The translations under genes were made by a program, and so were the position numbers. Below the pieces are notes generated by a model that saw only the letters and a list, made by a program, of their open reading frames with translations, did not search any database and was not told the origin of the DNA. Below, in pieces: positions 52,246 through 62,255 of a DNA stretch of 64,000 nucleotides (position 1 is its first letter; each line of letters opens with the position of its first letter). The stretch comes from Sulfolobaceae archaeon (GTDB lineage Archaea; Thermoproteota; Thermoprotei_A; Sulfolobales; Sulfolobaceae), in NCBI GenBank assembly GCA_028277025.1, contig JAPYVG010000006.1, positions 11,808-75,807 of the forward strand, read 5' to 3'.

Positions 52246-53184
52246 TCATGCTTTCTGTTGTTGTAATGCTTCCTCTAGTTGTTTTAAGTTCTCTTTGTAA
52301 ACGTTATAAAAGTCCTTCATTGAAGCCATCAAGTTCCACCTATCTTTCTCATCAAGCAAAGCCTCTAGTGAAGGCCCTATATTTCTACCTACGACTACTG
52401 GCTCACTTATATGAATTATCTCATCTTCAAACTTGTGAGGAAACGCTATAGACATTACTTTATTCTCATTTAATACTATGCTTCTAACTATTTCCTCTAT
52501 AATAGTCCCTGGTCCCCATGTAGTACCTCCCATTACTCTTATAATCTCCCCGGGAATTTTCTTAACATACTCTTCAACTTCGCTCTTTGAAATTCCTAAC
52601 TTAGTTTCATCAAATTTCTCCCCCTTAACTGTTACAGTACTCCACAACACTACAGCGTCCTCTCCATGCTCCCCTCCTACAAACCCGTTTACCTCAGTAA
52701 CGGGTATCTTGAGTTTCTTTGCTATATAAGCCCTCATCCTCATGGTCTCCACGTGGTCCCCAGTACTTATAGTATACTCTCCCCCACTATACTTCATGAA
52801 TACTGAAGCCATCATATCTACTGGGTTAGTTACCATTACGTATATTGCACCCCTATTCTTTTTAGGTAGTTTCGACGCTAAATCTATCATTATCTTAGCG
52901 TTGTCAATGAATAGATCCCTCCTACTCATGCCAGCTTTTCTGGGTTTCCCGGCAGTTATCACTACTATGCCTGCATCTGCTACATCGTCAAGGTTATTAG
53001 TACTTAGAATATCAACCTTTAACCTCCTTGAGGCGATGGCGTGTCTAAGTTCATGCTCGAACTTTTCTGGTAGTTCTGGAATTATATCATATATAATCGC
53101 CTCTTCAATATATCCTCCGGTCAACACGTTAAAGGCAATTGTTTGTCCTATTTTCCCAACTCCAATAAAGGCAATTGTTTTCAT
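52246..53184 (-). CDS. mdh: Malate dehydrogenase (LDH/MDH superfamily)
   Basis: A 312-residue NAD(P)-dependent dehydrogenase. [20 protein letters not shown] is the dinucleotide-binding loop, [20 protein letters not shown] the substrate Arg loop, [20 protein letters not shown] the conserved N-P-V-D, and [14 protein letters not shown] contains the catalytic His. It oxidises malate to oxaloacetate, which feeds the citrate synthase encoded at 53835. Archaeal MDHs of this branch can be hard to tell from lactate dehydrogenase, but the neighbouring TCA genes favour malate. A TATA-like tract (TTATAAAGAG on the minus strand) lies about 25 bp upstream. Confidence 0.88.
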   Translation of the reverse strand: MKTIAFIGVGKIGQTIAFNVLTGGYIEEAIIYDIIPELPEKFEHELRHAIASRRLKVDILSTNNLDDVADAGIVVITAGKPRKAGMSRRDLFIDNAKIMIDLASKLPKKNRGAIYVMVTNPVDMMASVFMKYSGGEYTISTGDHVETMRMRAYIAKKLKIPVTEVNGFVGGEHGEDAVVLWSTVTVKGEKFDETKLGISKSEVEEYVKKIPGEIIRVMGGTTWGPGTIIEEIVRSIVLNENKVMSIAFPHKFEDEIIHISEPVVVGRNIGPSLEALLDEKDRWNLMASMKDFYNVYKENLKQLEEALQQQKA

Positions 53185-53404
53185 AAAACATCATGTTTAA
53201 TTTCTCTTTATAACAATTTAAACTTATCCCACAAAATTAATTATCGAAAGAAAAATATATAACGGAATTTTTGTAATATAAGTATCTCGTTCTGCCATCC
53301 CTTAGTGAACGTACACTTACATTATCATAATTCATAAATCCATTTTGTAAAGTTAGATATCTATCTTGAGAAAGATTTAAAATTTACAACTCAAATTTAA
53401 TCTT

Positions 53405-53833
53405 ATGAGCAGTAAAGTTAAACAATTAATTACAAAGAAACCAGTTACAGTGACTAAAGGTACTAGGACAATAGACGCTGTCATACTTATGTCTCATCAT
53501 AACATCGGCTCTGTTGTTATAGTCGCTGAAGACGGTAATCCAATAGGAATTTTCACCGAGAGGGATCTACTTCACGCAGTAGCAAAAGGTAGGGATTTAA
53601 ACTTGCCCATTGAAGAGTTAGGTACGGTAAATAAACTTATTACAATTAAGGAAGATGAACCAATAATTAATGCTGCGAGATTAATGCATGAATATAATGT
53701 AAGGCATCTAGTCGTAGTTAATAAGGACGGCAAACTAGTGGGTGTAATCTCAATAAGGGATTTAATAAACGAGACCCACGTGCTTTCCGCGATTTCTACA
53801 ATTGAAGATAGTGAATGGGTTGGGGGTGATTGA
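53405..53833 (+). CDS. CBS-domain pair protein
   Basis: A 142-residue protein made of two CBS motifs: VKQLITKKPVTVTKGTRTID, GSVVIVAEDGNPIGIFTERD (first), then LITIKEDEPIINAARLMHEY and HLVVVNKDGKLVGVISIRDL (second). Such pairs bind adenine nucleotides and act as energy sensors. It is translationally linked to the citrate synthase, whose GTG lies one base after its stop, so it may regulate that enzyme. TTTAAAATTT at about 53374-53383 is the likely TATA box, 25 bp upstream. Confidence 0.85.
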   Translation: MSSKVKQLITKKPVTVTKGTRTIDAVILMSHHNIGSVVIVAEDGNPIGIFTERDLLHAVAKGRDLNLPIEELGTVNKLITIKEDEPIINAARLMHEYNVRHLVVVNKDGKLVGVISIRDLINETHVLSAISTIEDSEWVGGD

Positions 53834-53834
53834 A

Positions 53835-54968
53835 GTGCAAGTAAGTAGGGGTTTAGAGGACGTTGTAATAAAGACCACTTCATTAACGTTTATTGATGGA
53901 ATTAATGGAATTTTAAGGTACCGCGGTTATGATATCAACGACCTCGTGGCATATTCATCTTATGAGGAGGTTATACATTTAATGCTCTACGGAGAACTAC
54001 CGAATAGAAGCCAACTGGAATGGATTAAAAACAAATTAAGTGAGAGTTATGAAGTACCAGAACAAGTAATAAATATAATATACTCATTGCCTAAGGAGAG
54101 TGACGCTATAGGTTTAATGGAAGCCGCATTTAGTGTCCTTTCGTCAATTTATAACCCTTCGTGGGATAAGAGCAAGAACAAGGAAGTAGCATTGGAGATC
54201 ATAAGTAAAGCGGCTACAATAACAGCGAACGTTTATAGGGCTAAAGTAGGGTTAAAACCGAGAATTCCAGAGCCCTCAGAAAGCTATGCTAAGAGTTTCT
54301 TACGTGCTACGTTTAATAAGGAACCTACCGAAAAAGAAGTCAAGGCAATGGACGCGAGTTTAATACTTTATACAGACCATGAAGTTCCCGCATCAACTAC
54401 GGCTGGTTTAGTAGCGGCATCAACATTATCAGACCTTTACTCGTGTATAGTAGCTGCTTTAGCTGCTTTAAAAGGCCCTTTACATGGTGGTGCTGCTGAA
54501 GAGGCGTTTAAACAGTTCCTAGAAATAGGCTCAGTGGATGACGTGGAAAAGTGGTTTAAAGAAAGCATCATAGAAAAGAAGAAGAGGTTAATGGGATTCG
54601 GGCACAGAGTATATAAGACTTATGACCCGAGGGCCAAGATTTTTAAGAAATTAGCAGACGAACTGAGTAAGAATAATGCTGAGGCGAGGAAATATTTTGA
54701 AATAGCCGAAAAGCTTGAAAAACTCGGTGTAGAGAATTTCGGCTTTAAAGGTATTTATCCTAATACAGACTTTTACTCCGGCATAGTATTTTACTGTTTA
54801 GGATTTCCAGTGTTTATGTTCACTTCGTTATTTGCTTTAGCTAGAACCCTTGGTTGGCTGAGTCATTTCATAGAGTATGTTGAAGAACAGCACAGGCTCA
54901 TAAGGCCCAGGGCGATATATACCGGTCCAGAAAGGAGAGATTATGTGCCAATAGAGTTAAGGGGCTGA
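53835..54968 (+). CDS. gltA: Citrate synthase / 2-methylcitrate synthase
   Basis: A 377-residue type I-like citrate synthase. Catalytic pieces are LILYTDHEVPASTTAGLVAA (His), LKGPLHGGAAEEAFKQFLEI (His, oxaloacetate) and LMGFGHRVYKTYDPRAKIFK (Arg and His), with NFGFKGIYPNTDFYSGIVFY (catalytic Asp) near the C-terminus. Enzymes of this kind in Sulfolobus accept both acetyl-CoA and propionyl-CoA. I place the start at GTG 53835, two bases after the CBS stop; the longer frame from 53802 overlaps the CBS gene without support. The prpB/prpD neighbours favour a methylcitrate role as well. Confidence 0.92.
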   Translation: MQVSRGLEDVVIKTTSLTFIDGINGILRYRGYDINDLVAYSSYEEVIHLMLYGELPNRSQLEWIKNKLSESYEVPEQVINIIYSLPKESDAIGLMEAAFSVLSSIYNPSWDKSKNKEVALEIISKAATITANVYRAKVGLKPRIPEPSESYAKSFLRATFNKEPTEKEVKAMDASLILYTDHEVPASTTAGLVAASTLSDLYSCIVAALAALKGPLHGGAAEEAFKQFLEIGSVDDVEKWFKESIIEKKKRLMGFGHRVYKTYDPRAKIFKKLADELSKNNAEARKYFEIAEKLEKLGVENFGFKGIYPNTDFYSGIVFYCLGFPVFMFTSLFALARTLGWLSHFIEYVEEQHRLIRPRAIYTGPERRDYVPIELRG

Positions 54969-55206
54969 ATTTTTAAGAACTTGCCTCATAGAAATGCATA
55001 CTAAAAAACTGCACGCAATTTTTTACTAAGTCCCAGGTTGATGAGAAGGGTTCAGAGAGGCTGTTGAGGCAACAAATCTACTAATAGTTTAAAATACGAT
55101 AAGTGGAAATCCGAGTTTCTCTTTGAAGCTTAAATTGAATTCTCTTCTGACAGAGATAAGAGAAAATTCTTCTCGTCTGGATGTGTTGCTGATGAAAACA
55201 CAGTTG

Positions 55207-55371
55207 TTACTTACTTGTCCTCTCACTAAAATACCAGGCAGTCATTACGACAATGGATAACCCCGTAACTCCTAAAACCACTGATATGACTCCTCGAGTC
55301 TTAAACCCTAAAGACAACATTATCACGCCTATAACCTCCATTACGATAAAAAGTAAATTACCTTTTTTCAT
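55207..55371 (-). CDS. Small two-helix membrane protein (54 residues)
   Basis: From ATG 55371 to TAA 55207-55209: KKGNLLFIVMEVIGVIMLSL, a turn (GFKTRG), then a second helix (VISVVLGVTGLSIVVMTAWY) and a short charged tail. TTTATAATAAAAAAT about 25 bp upstream is a good TATA candidate. Function unknown. The 238 bp between the citrate synthase stop and this gene show nothing else. Confidence 0.55.
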   Translation of the reverse strand: MKKGNLLFIVMEVIGVIMLSLGFKTRGVISVVLGVTGLSIVVMTAWYFSERTSK

Positions 55372-55521
55372 AGTTTTAACGATATTATTTTTTATTATAA
55401 AATTAATCGAGAGTTCATAACACTATAATTTGTAGGGTAAAAAGCTAGTTCTGACTTCAGGCTTTTTTGGAACTGAAAAGTTTTGAGTTAAAGTTTTAAG
55501 AAAGCTGTCAAGTTTCTTCAT

Positions 55522-55837
55522 ATGGAAAAAGTTTTCGAGAACCCGAACATTAATATACAAAGGTTTGCACAAGATATAGAGGAGTCCCTTAAAAATGAGG
55601 GCTGGAGCACCACGGTAACTAAGTATTCAGAAAACGATTATTTTATAAGGGGTAAAAAAAAAGGTAGGGCACATACATCATAAGGATGAGGTAATCCTAG
55701 TTAGAATTAGGAAAGATGTGGATAGAGTAGTAGTAACGGTTGATGAAGAGAACATAGGAGCTTTCGGTAGAATGTGGATTAATGCAAAACTTTTAGGAGA
55801 GATGGAAAGAAAAGTCGCTGACGGTTTCTATTCATAA
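55522..55837 (+). pseudogene. Hypothetical gene with a frameshift at an A9 run
   Basis: ATG 55522 opens VFENPNINIQRFAQDIEESL and continues to YFIRGKKK. At the run of nine A (55654-55662) the frame then reads into a stop at 55681. In the next frame the protein goes on as VGHIHHKDEVILVRIRKDVD and ends ADGFYS at TAA 55835-55837. With one A removed it would be a 104-residue soluble protein. The long A run is a classic site for transcriptional slippage, so a full product could still be made; equally it may be a dead gene or a sequencing error. Family not recognised. Confidence 0.6.
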
Positions 55838-55868
55838 ACTTTTTTAAGAATTTATTCTATTACATCAT

Positions 55869-56327
55869 ATGCACAAATATACTAAAATAGGAATTATAGT
55901 TTTAGTTATAGGTCTTGGATTATTTGTAGCGTATTTTGCCATAGCTTTCCAACTTCTCACCTCACACACCATGTCTAACAGCATAACCATCCCGCCTCTG
56001 GGTAACTACTCTATACAATATCCCGCTGATAGGTTGGTGACCATTATTTATAACTCCTCCTCGTCTTTAAAAGTAGTTGGAATACCCTCTAACGCTTACA
56101 CTTCATCCACTCCTCAAGGGGAAGCGATAGGATTTTATTCTACTTCAGCGGGGAACATAACCTTTATAAACCCCAATCCGTATTACGCCAAATTAAATTA
56201 CCAGATAATATCTGCACCCCTCTCAGAACTGGCTTTATCGGGGATATTAGTCTTAATGGGAATTATTTTAGCAATAGCTGGAGTAGTACTTATAGTAATC
56301 GGGATAATTAAGGGAAGAAAAAGATAA
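55869..56327 (+). CDS. Membrane protein with two flanking helices and an external loop
   Basis: A 152-residue protein with an N-terminal helix (IGIIVLVIGLGLFVAYFAIA), an outside segment of about 80 residues rich in S, T, N and Y with several N-x-S/T sites, and a C-terminal helix (ILVLMGIILAIAGVVLIVIG) followed by KGRKR. The topology is typical of many Sulfolobales surface proteins of unknown role. Stop abuts the convergent permease gene. Confidence 0.6.
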   Translation: MHKYTKIGIIVLVIGLGLFVAYFAIAFQLLTSHTMSNSITIPPLGNYSIQYPADRLVTIIYNSSSSLKVVGIPSNAYTSSTPQGEAIGFYSTSAGNITFINPNPYYAKLNYQIISAPLSELALSGILVLMGIILAIAGVVLIVIGIIKGRKR

Positions 56328-57848
56328 TTACTCAGGTGGTATTTCTTCGTAAACTAAATCTATGTCTATTCCCTCTTTCTTCCTATAATACTTTGCGAGA
56401 ACGTAAGTTATTACCCCCAATCCCACTAGGGATGAGATATAAGCTGTCGCAATCCAGTTAACACCGCTGGTACCTATGACGCTGAAAGAGTAATTATTGT
56501 AAGGGTCTAGAATCTCAGCCTCCATAGCTATCATTATTGCAGTAGAAATCGAGGAAATCGCAGTGAGTAATTTATTCCCCTCTTTTAATCCCACCTTAAC
56601 ACCGGTGAGGGAGACGAGTATTAAATAGGCTAGTGCTAGTGGGGTGTAAGAATACAGTGCTAAAGCGCCGCTTACAGAGATCAAAGGTAAGGCTAAGAAA
56701 GCAAGTGTAGTTACTAAGTCTAGCAAGTGGGCGTAAACTGGTGAAGCGTATTTGTTTAACTTTGCGAAAATTGCCGGGAACAGTCTATCAAAAGAGAATG
56801 CGAAAACATACCTAGCAAAGACTACAACACCGAAAGCCATTATGAAGTAGTTCCACGCTATTAACCCGATTCCTAAAATCCACTCCAGAATTTCATTATG
56901 GGAGAAGAAAATCGCAAGGCTCCAGAAGTTGTAAGTGTAGGAAGGGTAATAAGCTGTGTTTGTTGCACAGCCAGCTATTAAGTTCATTTCTAAGAACGGT
57001 AAAGTTATCATTACGAAAGTCAAGAAGCTACCGAGGTAGAGGTTAAGCTTTAAACTCCCCTCCTTAGCCTCTGAGGCTACTGCCGGGCCCGCATAAAGCC
57101 ATATGTAGGCAAAGGATAAGAAGAATGGGATCATGTAAAGTGTGGCAAGCCAACTGAAACTCCAGCTAGTAGATGAGGGAGAAATGCTCAAATCGTTAAT
57201 AAAAGTTCGGAGTTCGCTGTGAAATACCCCGGCATTAACAGCTAAAACAATCATTGCTAGGAAGAGCGTTGCTGATGAGATAATTCCTAAAACAGTAGTT
57301 AAGGTAAAACCCCATTTAGGTCTTAATATATTTATTAAGATAATGATTACAAATGAAACAGCCGCTAATGTATATATTAATAATTCTTGGTTGAGTGTTA
57401 AAGTGCCATACGGGTTAACAAATACGTTATTTGCTAAATAAACTAGTGTTGGATTATTATTTAATACCCCGATTTCGTAAAGGACTAGGTTTATTGCCGA
57501 AACTGAAAAGAATGCCGATAATGCAAAATAGGGTGGCATGTTAAAGGCAAAGGCAACACCCATTATGGGGCCCAATCTTTTATCAAGTTTTCTTGATAAC
57601 CAAACATAATCCCCTCCAGTTCTAGGCATTCTCATCATTAGTTCTGTGTAAGTGTATACTAAGGGGAGTGTTAGTAGGAAAGTTATTAACGAAGTTAACC
57701 ATAATACAGCCCCTGGAGAAATATAGGGTGAAATTCCTTCAAATACGGCTAATCCAGCACCCATGTTTGCAACGTTAAGCATTACTAAGTCCTTAAGCGT
57801 CGCGTTCTTTACCAACCCCGAGGATTGTCTTAAGAACGGTTTTGCCAT
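56328..57848 (-). CDS. APC-family amino acid permease
   Basis: A 506-residue transporter of about 12-13 helices. [20 protein letters not shown] is the first-helix loop and [20 protein letters not shown] the helix 3 segment (P-R-x-G-G-D-Y). [20 protein letters not shown] is the helix 6-7 region. It differs strongly from the permease at 18342-19676, so the two are not recent duplicates. The C-terminal tail is acidic ([12 protein letters not shown]). It is divergent from hypF across a gap with A/T-rich promoter-like DNA. Confidence 0.85.
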   Translation of the reverse strand: MAKPFLRQSSGLVKNATLKDLVMLNVANMGAGLAVFEGISPYISPGAVLWLTSLITFLLTLPLVYTYTELMMRMPRTGGDYVWLSRKLDKRLGPIMGVAFAFNMPPYFALSAFFSVSAINLVLYEIGVLNNNPTLVYLANNVFVNPYGTLTLNQELLIYTLAAVSFVIIILINILRPKWGFTLTTVLGIISSATLFLAMIVLAVNAGVFHSELRTFINDLSISPSSTSWSFSWLATLYMIPFFLSFAYIWLYAGPAVASEAKEGSLKLNLYLGSFLTFVMITLPFLEMNLIAGCATNTAYYPSYTYNFWSLAIFFSHNEILEWILGIGLIAWNYFIMAFGVVVFARYVFAFSFDRLFPAIFAKLNKYASPVYAHLLDLVTTLAFLALPLISVSGALALYSYTPLALAYLILVSLTGVKVGLKEGNKLLTAISSISTAIMIAMEAEILDPYNNYSFSVIGTSGVNWIATAYISSLVGLGVITYVLAKYYRKKEGIDIDLVYEEIPPE

Positions 57849-57965
57849 AGGATATAATGTCTTTTTTTACCTATTAAAACCGAACACATGTTTTACGTAT
57901 TTCTTCTATTCAATTTCCAAAAAATGATGTCAACAGTTAATTTAATCTTTCAACTAAATTATAGT

Positions 57966-60197
57966 ATGCAATATAGGATTATAATTAGTGGTATAGTTCA
58001 AGGAGTAGGATTTAGGCCGTTTATATATAGGATTGCTGTACAATCTGGAGTTAAAGGATATGTCATGAACTTGGGAGGTAGTGAAGTAGAAGTAAGGATG
58101 GAAGGGAGAGAAGAAAACATTGCGAGATTCTTTTACTTACTCTTCACAAAACTACCTAAACCCGCAAAAATCGAAAACATAAAGATAGAGGAAACAGAAT
58201 ACGTAGGGTTTAACGATTTTAAAATCCTAAAGAGCGGGAAAAAGATCACAGAACCTAGTCAAATTCCTCCAGATATAAGCGTTTGTGACGATTGCATAAA
58301 AGAAATCTTGGACAAAAGGAATAGGCGATACAGATACCCCTTTAATAGTTGTGCATATTGTGGACCCAGATTTTCAATGCTTTATGAAATACCTTATGAT
58401 CGGGAAAACACCGCAATGAACGAATTCCCCCTCTGTGATGAATGCAATTCAGAATATCACGACCCAAATAACGAAAGGAGGTTTGACGCTCAAGGAATTA
58501 GTTGTCCTAGATGCGGTCCAAGACTACTCTTAGAAAGTATCGATGGAGAAAGAGTGGAAGGAGATCCTATAGAGGTTGCATCTAAACTAATAGAGGAAGG
58601 GTACATAGTAGCTATTAAGGGTATAGGAGGTTTTCATATAGCCGTAAACCCCTTTAATGATGATGTTGTTTTAAAGTTAAGGGAGAGAAAGAATAGACCA
58701 CAACAACCATTTGCACTAATGGCGTTAAGCTTAGACATAATTAGAAAATACGCCTATGTAAGCCCTTTGGAAGAGGATCTCTTGATCTCGCCGGAAAGGC
58801 CTATAGTATTACTTAGGAAGAGGGAGGATAGCACAATCTCTAAATACGTGTCTCCAGGCCTCGATAGAGACGGGTTTTTCCTATACTATACTCCATTACA
58901 TTTTCTATTACTTAATGAATTCCCTTCTCATGTCTTAATAATGACTAGTGGTAATAAGCACGGTTTCCCCATGTGCATTGACGAGAAATGCGTAAGGGAG
59001 AAACTAAAAGGCGTAGTGGATTACGTTTTGTATCATAATAGGAAAATAGTTAATAGGGTTGACGACAGCGTGTTAAGAGTGTCTAATGGAAGGGTTATGT
59101 TTCTGAGAAGGAGTAGGGGATATGCACCACTTTGGATTAAGATAAAGAGGAGTATGAGAAGTGACGTAATAGCTGTTGGTGCCGAACTACAGAACGTTGG
59201 TGCTGTAGGCTTTAAGGATAAGATCTTGCCTACTCAATATATAGGTGATACTGATGAACTGGAGACATTAGAGGACTTAAGAAAGTATATCGAATTTTTC
59301 ATAAAACTGTACAATCTAAAACCTAAAATAGTAGTTGCAGATAAAAACCCAGCATATCAGAGTTTTTACTTAGCTGAAAAATTAGCGGAAAAGTACTCTG
59401 CGGAAGTGGTAAAAGTACAGCACCACTATGCTCATATCTTAAGTGTTTCAGCGGAATATGGGATTGAAGAGGGCGTTGGAATAGCTATAGACGGGATAGG
59501 TTACGGCGATGACGGGAATGCCTGGGGCGGTGAGATTATAAAATTTGAGGGTGAAAAATATCAGAGAGTTTATCACTTGAAGTATGTTCCTTACGTAGGT
59601 GGTGACATTAATGCAATTAAGCCAGAAAGAATGTTAGCAATTTTCATTTCTCATTTCATGAAGTGGGAGGAGATAAGTAAAATTGTTAGTCTAGGAGAAA
59701 GAGAACTAGAAATATTGGAAAAGATGGTTCGAAGACCAACAATATTTACTTCAAGTACCGGTAGAGTTTTGGACGCTGTTTCAGCATATTTAGGAATATG
59801 CAAGTTTAGGACTTATGAGGGGGAGCCGGCGATAAAATTAGAATCCTCAGCAAAAGGCGGTAAGTTATTAGAGGATCTCGATATCCCTATAGTTGGTGAG
59901 GAGATAGACACTATTAAGATATTCGAGTGGTTAGTTAATAAAGGAAGAGATAGGAGGAAGGAGGATTTGGCTTACACTGTTCAGTATAAATTAGGGGAGG
60001 CATTAATTAAGGCTGCACTTAAACTCAACCCACAAACAGTTATAGTATCTGGTGGCGCTGCAGTTAATGAGTATATTCTTAAGGGCATAGTGGAAAATTC
60101 TGAAGGTGTCGAAGTGATAACGCCACGTAAATTACCGGCTGGGGACGGTGGTATATCAACGGGTCAAGTTTACTTTACAACTTTTTTAGATATATAA
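57966..60197 (+). CDS. hypF: [NiFe] hydrogenase maturation carbamoyltransferase HypF
   Basis: A 743-residue HypF with all parts in order. The acylphosphatase domain is [20 protein letters not shown]. Two zinc-finger pairs follow (CDDC...CAYCGPRFS and CDEC...CPRCGPRL). A YrdC-like domain comes next ([31 protein letters not shown]), then a Kae1-like domain ([45 protein letters not shown]). It makes the thiocarboxamide/cyanide precursor for the NiFe site. ATG 57966 is used instead of 57888, since the acylphosphatase motif then begins at the usual distance. No other hyp or hydrogenase gene is in the window. Confidence 0.93.
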   Translation: MQYRIIISGIVQGVGFRPFIYRIAVQSGVKGYVMNLGGSEVEVRMEGREENIARFFYLLFTKLPKPAKIENIKIEETEYVGFNDFKILKSGKKITEPSQIPPDISVCDDCIKEILDKRNRRYRYPFNSCAYCGPRFSMLYEIPYDRENTAMNEFPLCDECNSEYHDPNNERRFDAQGISCPRCGPRLLLESIDGERVEGDPIEVASKLIEEGYIVAIKGIGGFHIAVNPFNDDVVLKLRERKNRPQQPFALMALSLDIIRKYAYVSPLEEDLLISPERPIVLLRKREDSTISKYVSPGLDRDGFFLYYTPLHFLLLNEFPSHVLIMTSGNKHGFPMCIDEKCVREKLKGVVDYVLYHNRKIVNRVDDSVLRVSNGRVMFLRRSRGYAPLWIKIKRSMRSDVIAVGAELQNVGAVGFKDKILPTQYIGDTDELETLEDLRKYIEFFIKLYNLKPKIVVADKNPAYQSFYLAEKLAEKYSAEVVKVQHHYAHILSVSAEYGIEEGVGIAIDGIGYGDDGNAWGGEIIKFEGEKYQRVYHLKYVPYVGGDINAIKPERMLAIFISHFMKWEEISKIVSLGERELEILEKMVRRPTIFTSSTGRVLDAVSAYLGICKFRTYEGEPAIKLESSAKGGKLLEDLDIPIVGEEIDTIKIFEWLVNKGRDRRKEDLAYTVQYKLGEALIKAALKLNPQTVIVSGGAAVNEYILKGIVENSEGVEVITPRKLPAGDGGISTGQVYFTTFLDI

Positions 60198-60269
60198 TTT
60201 TTTAATAAAAAATAATTTTAAAAGCGAAAGATAGTATACACCGCAAATAAACAAAATTATTTTAAAAAA

Positions 60270-60458
60270 TTATTTTATACCTTTAAAGAGCAAGATGAAG
60301 GCTACAGATGCTAACGCTAGGTAAACGAAAAACATAATCGCTGTCGTAGTCTCAACACCTATAGACGAAGAGAGGGCGAAATTACTCGGTAAAGCTATTA
60401 CTAAGAAAAATATAGCTACAACGAGCAAGAGGATTAATGCTAAGACTGACTTCTTCAC
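60270..60458 (-). CDS. Small two-helix membrane protein of the Sox cluster
   Basis: A 62-residue protein starting at GTG 60458: KKSVLALILLLVVAIFFLVI, then a short external loop and a second helix (TAIMFFVYLALASVAFILLF). It starts one base after the stop of the 38-residue gene upstream and is probably the last gene of the quinol oxidase operon. Small hydrophobic subunits are common in such oxidases; this one cannot be named. Confidence 0.6.
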   Translation of the reverse strand: MKKSVLALILLLVVAIFFLVIALPSNFALSSSIGVETTTAIMFFVYLALASVAFILLFKGIK

Positions 60459-60459
60459 T

Positions 60460-60576
60460 TCAGATCACCAGTAATACGTGTATTGAATCCCAAATAAAAT
60501 TATATGCCATAAAAGATGCCATAAACACTGTTGCACCTAAAATTAAACCTAAAATAACCCAACCCAACTTGTTCAT
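60460..60576 (-). CDS. SoxD-like small subunit (38 residues)
   Basis: From ATG 60576 to TGA 60460-60462: NKLGWVILGLILGATVFMAS, then FMAYNFIWDSIHVLLVI, a single membrane helix. It lies directly after the SoxC-like cytochrome gene (5 bp gap) in the place where SoxD, a peptide of about this size, is found in the Sulfolobus soxABCD operon. The assignment rests on position and size; the gene is too short to be found by ordinary ORF length filters. Confidence 0.5.
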   Translation of the reverse strand: MNKLGWVILGLILGATVFMASFMAYNFIWDSIHVLLVI

Positions 60577-60581
60577 CTAAC

Positions 60582-62255
60582 TCACCTCACGTAAACTATA
60601 TAATGATATAACTGAACTGCAATACCCCACAACATAAGGATTACTCCTAAGTCCATACCAGCATACGTGGCCTGTGGCCCTACTGATGGTAGAGTCCACA
60701 TTAGTGCCATTAAACCTATTGAGATAATGAGAATAGCGAACATTGCAACCATAGCCGCGTTCTTACTCCAACTTACCCCCACACTACCTTGCCCATTAGC
60801 CATGATCTTCTTTCTACCTACAATATACGGGGCAACTCTGCGTAATGAATAGACGGCGAGCATTGCTACTGGGGCTAGAGCTATACCGTTTATCACTGTG
60901 GGTTCCACTAAGAAGTTGACTGCAGTTCCGGCTAATGCTAGAGTTGAAACAGATGCCAAGAGTATGTCTAAAGGCGTTAATTGAAATCTAAATAAGAACT
61001 TCATAGCACCTACAGCGTTATTGTCCTTACTGGGCCAGAAGAGTATTATTAAACCTACAATTATGGCTGGAGGAGCTAATAAGACTACTTGCTCACTAAA
61101 GGGTGCTGGTACACCAGGTTGTAGGTAGCCCCATACTGATAGTTCTACCATGTAAATTGCCAGAAGAGTCATTATCCACGTCCAGAACTTCCTCCTCATG
61201 AGTAGCAGTGAGTCACTGGTGTCTAAGAATGGTAGGAATATAAGTACGAGTAATCCTATTACTAATACCGCCATTACTAGAATTGGAGTTAAAGGTTGCC
61301 CATTAGGCAACTCGAAGTCCACGAACTTGTATAAGAATAAGAAGAACCACGGCGGATAAGGTTCGGTATTTATTGCTTGCGGTGAGCCCGCTTGCGGTGC
61401 CGGGTAAGGATTAATTACAATCGGTAAGCCATTTATATTAGCTAAGAGGTTTGGCACGAAAAGTATTACACCCCACGTCAATAGTACGATAGATAACATA
61501 TATACGAAATTCCTGGGCCACCACTCGTTAAACCTTAACTGTTCCTCCTTAGTATAATATGCCGGGACTTTGCTTTTCTCCTTCTTTGATGGGGTCATGC
61601 CATACCTCTCTGCTAACATTAAGTGGAACATGAATAGCACTCCTATTAGGAATACCAGTAATATGTGCCATCCCAAGAGTCTGTCAAATAATTCAGACCT
61701 CACTTCCGGTGATGAGGACAGCGCAGCAGACCCACCGGGGCCAAATAACCAGTTTACTAATGTAGTGGCCCCCGGTATTCCGGTACCCACCATTAGCTCA
61801 GAACCTATATCTATAGCGTTAACCCCAAGTACGTCACTAACCAGTGAGTAACCGAAGAACGAAGCGCCTAAAGTTAATGCAAGTAAAAGCACTCCAGTTA
61901 CCCACTGCAATTCCCTCGGCTTCTTATACGCTCCAACATAGAAGTTTCTGAACATGTGTATATAAGCTAGGATAATCATTATGTAAGCACCGTAAAGGTG
62001 GGAGAACAAGAGTATTGCACCATAAGGTACATTATAAATTATGTTCATAGTGGACTGATAAGCGTAAGCCGGCTGATAATACATTAGCAAAAGTAACCCA
62101 GTAATTACTGTATAAGCGAAAGCAGCAGCTACCATTCCTCCAAGCCAGTAAGAGATATTATACATATAATCTGGTGTTCTGAAAAGAGGTGCTTCCTTTA
62201 TTCCCACTCTATCAATTACGGAATCAATAATTCCTTCCTTCTTCTCCTCAACCAT
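60582..62255 (-). CDS. soxC: Cytochrome b-type subunit of the quinol oxidase complex (SoxC-like)
   Basis: A 557-residue membrane protein of the cytochrome b family with about 12 helices. Histidine pairs for the two hemes lie in FSHLYGAYIMIILAYIHMFR and LGWHILLVFLIGVLFMFHLM. A P-x-W-F-F-L-F segment (PYPPWFFLFLYKF) matches the conserved quinone-pocket PEWY-like loop of cytochrome b in modified form. It accepts electrons from caldariella quinol, normally with a Rieske protein. The start overlaps the subunit I gene by 8 bp. The extra C-terminal helices are typical of SoxC rather than bacterial cytochrome b. Confidence 0.85.
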   Translation of the reverse strand: MVEEKKEGIIDSVIDRVGIKEAPLFRTPDYMYNISYWLGGMVAAAFAYTVITGLLLLMYYQPAYAYQSTMNIIYNVPYGAILLFSHLYGAYIMIILAYIHMFRNFYVGAYKKPRELQWVTGVLLLALTLGASFFGYSLVSDVLGVNAIDIGSELMVGTGIPGATTLVNWLFGPGGSAALSSSPEVRSELFDRLLGWHILLVFLIGVLFMFHLMLAERYGMTPSKKEKSKVPAYYTKEEQLRFNEWWPRNFVYMLSIVLLTWGVILFVPNLLANINGLPIVINPYPAPQAGSPQAINTEPYPPWFFLFLYKFVDFELPNGQPLTPILVMAVLVIGLLVLIFLPFLDTSDSLLLMRRKFWTWIMTLLAIYMVELSVWGYLQPGVPAPFSEQVVLLAPPAIIVGLIILFWPSKDNNAVGAMKFLFRFQLTPLDILLASVSTLALAGTAVNFLVEPTVINGIALAPVAMLAVYSLRRVAPYIVGRKKIMANGQGSVGVSWSKNAAMVAMFAILIISIGLMALMWTLPSVGPQATYAGMDLGVILMLWGIAVQLYHYIVYVR

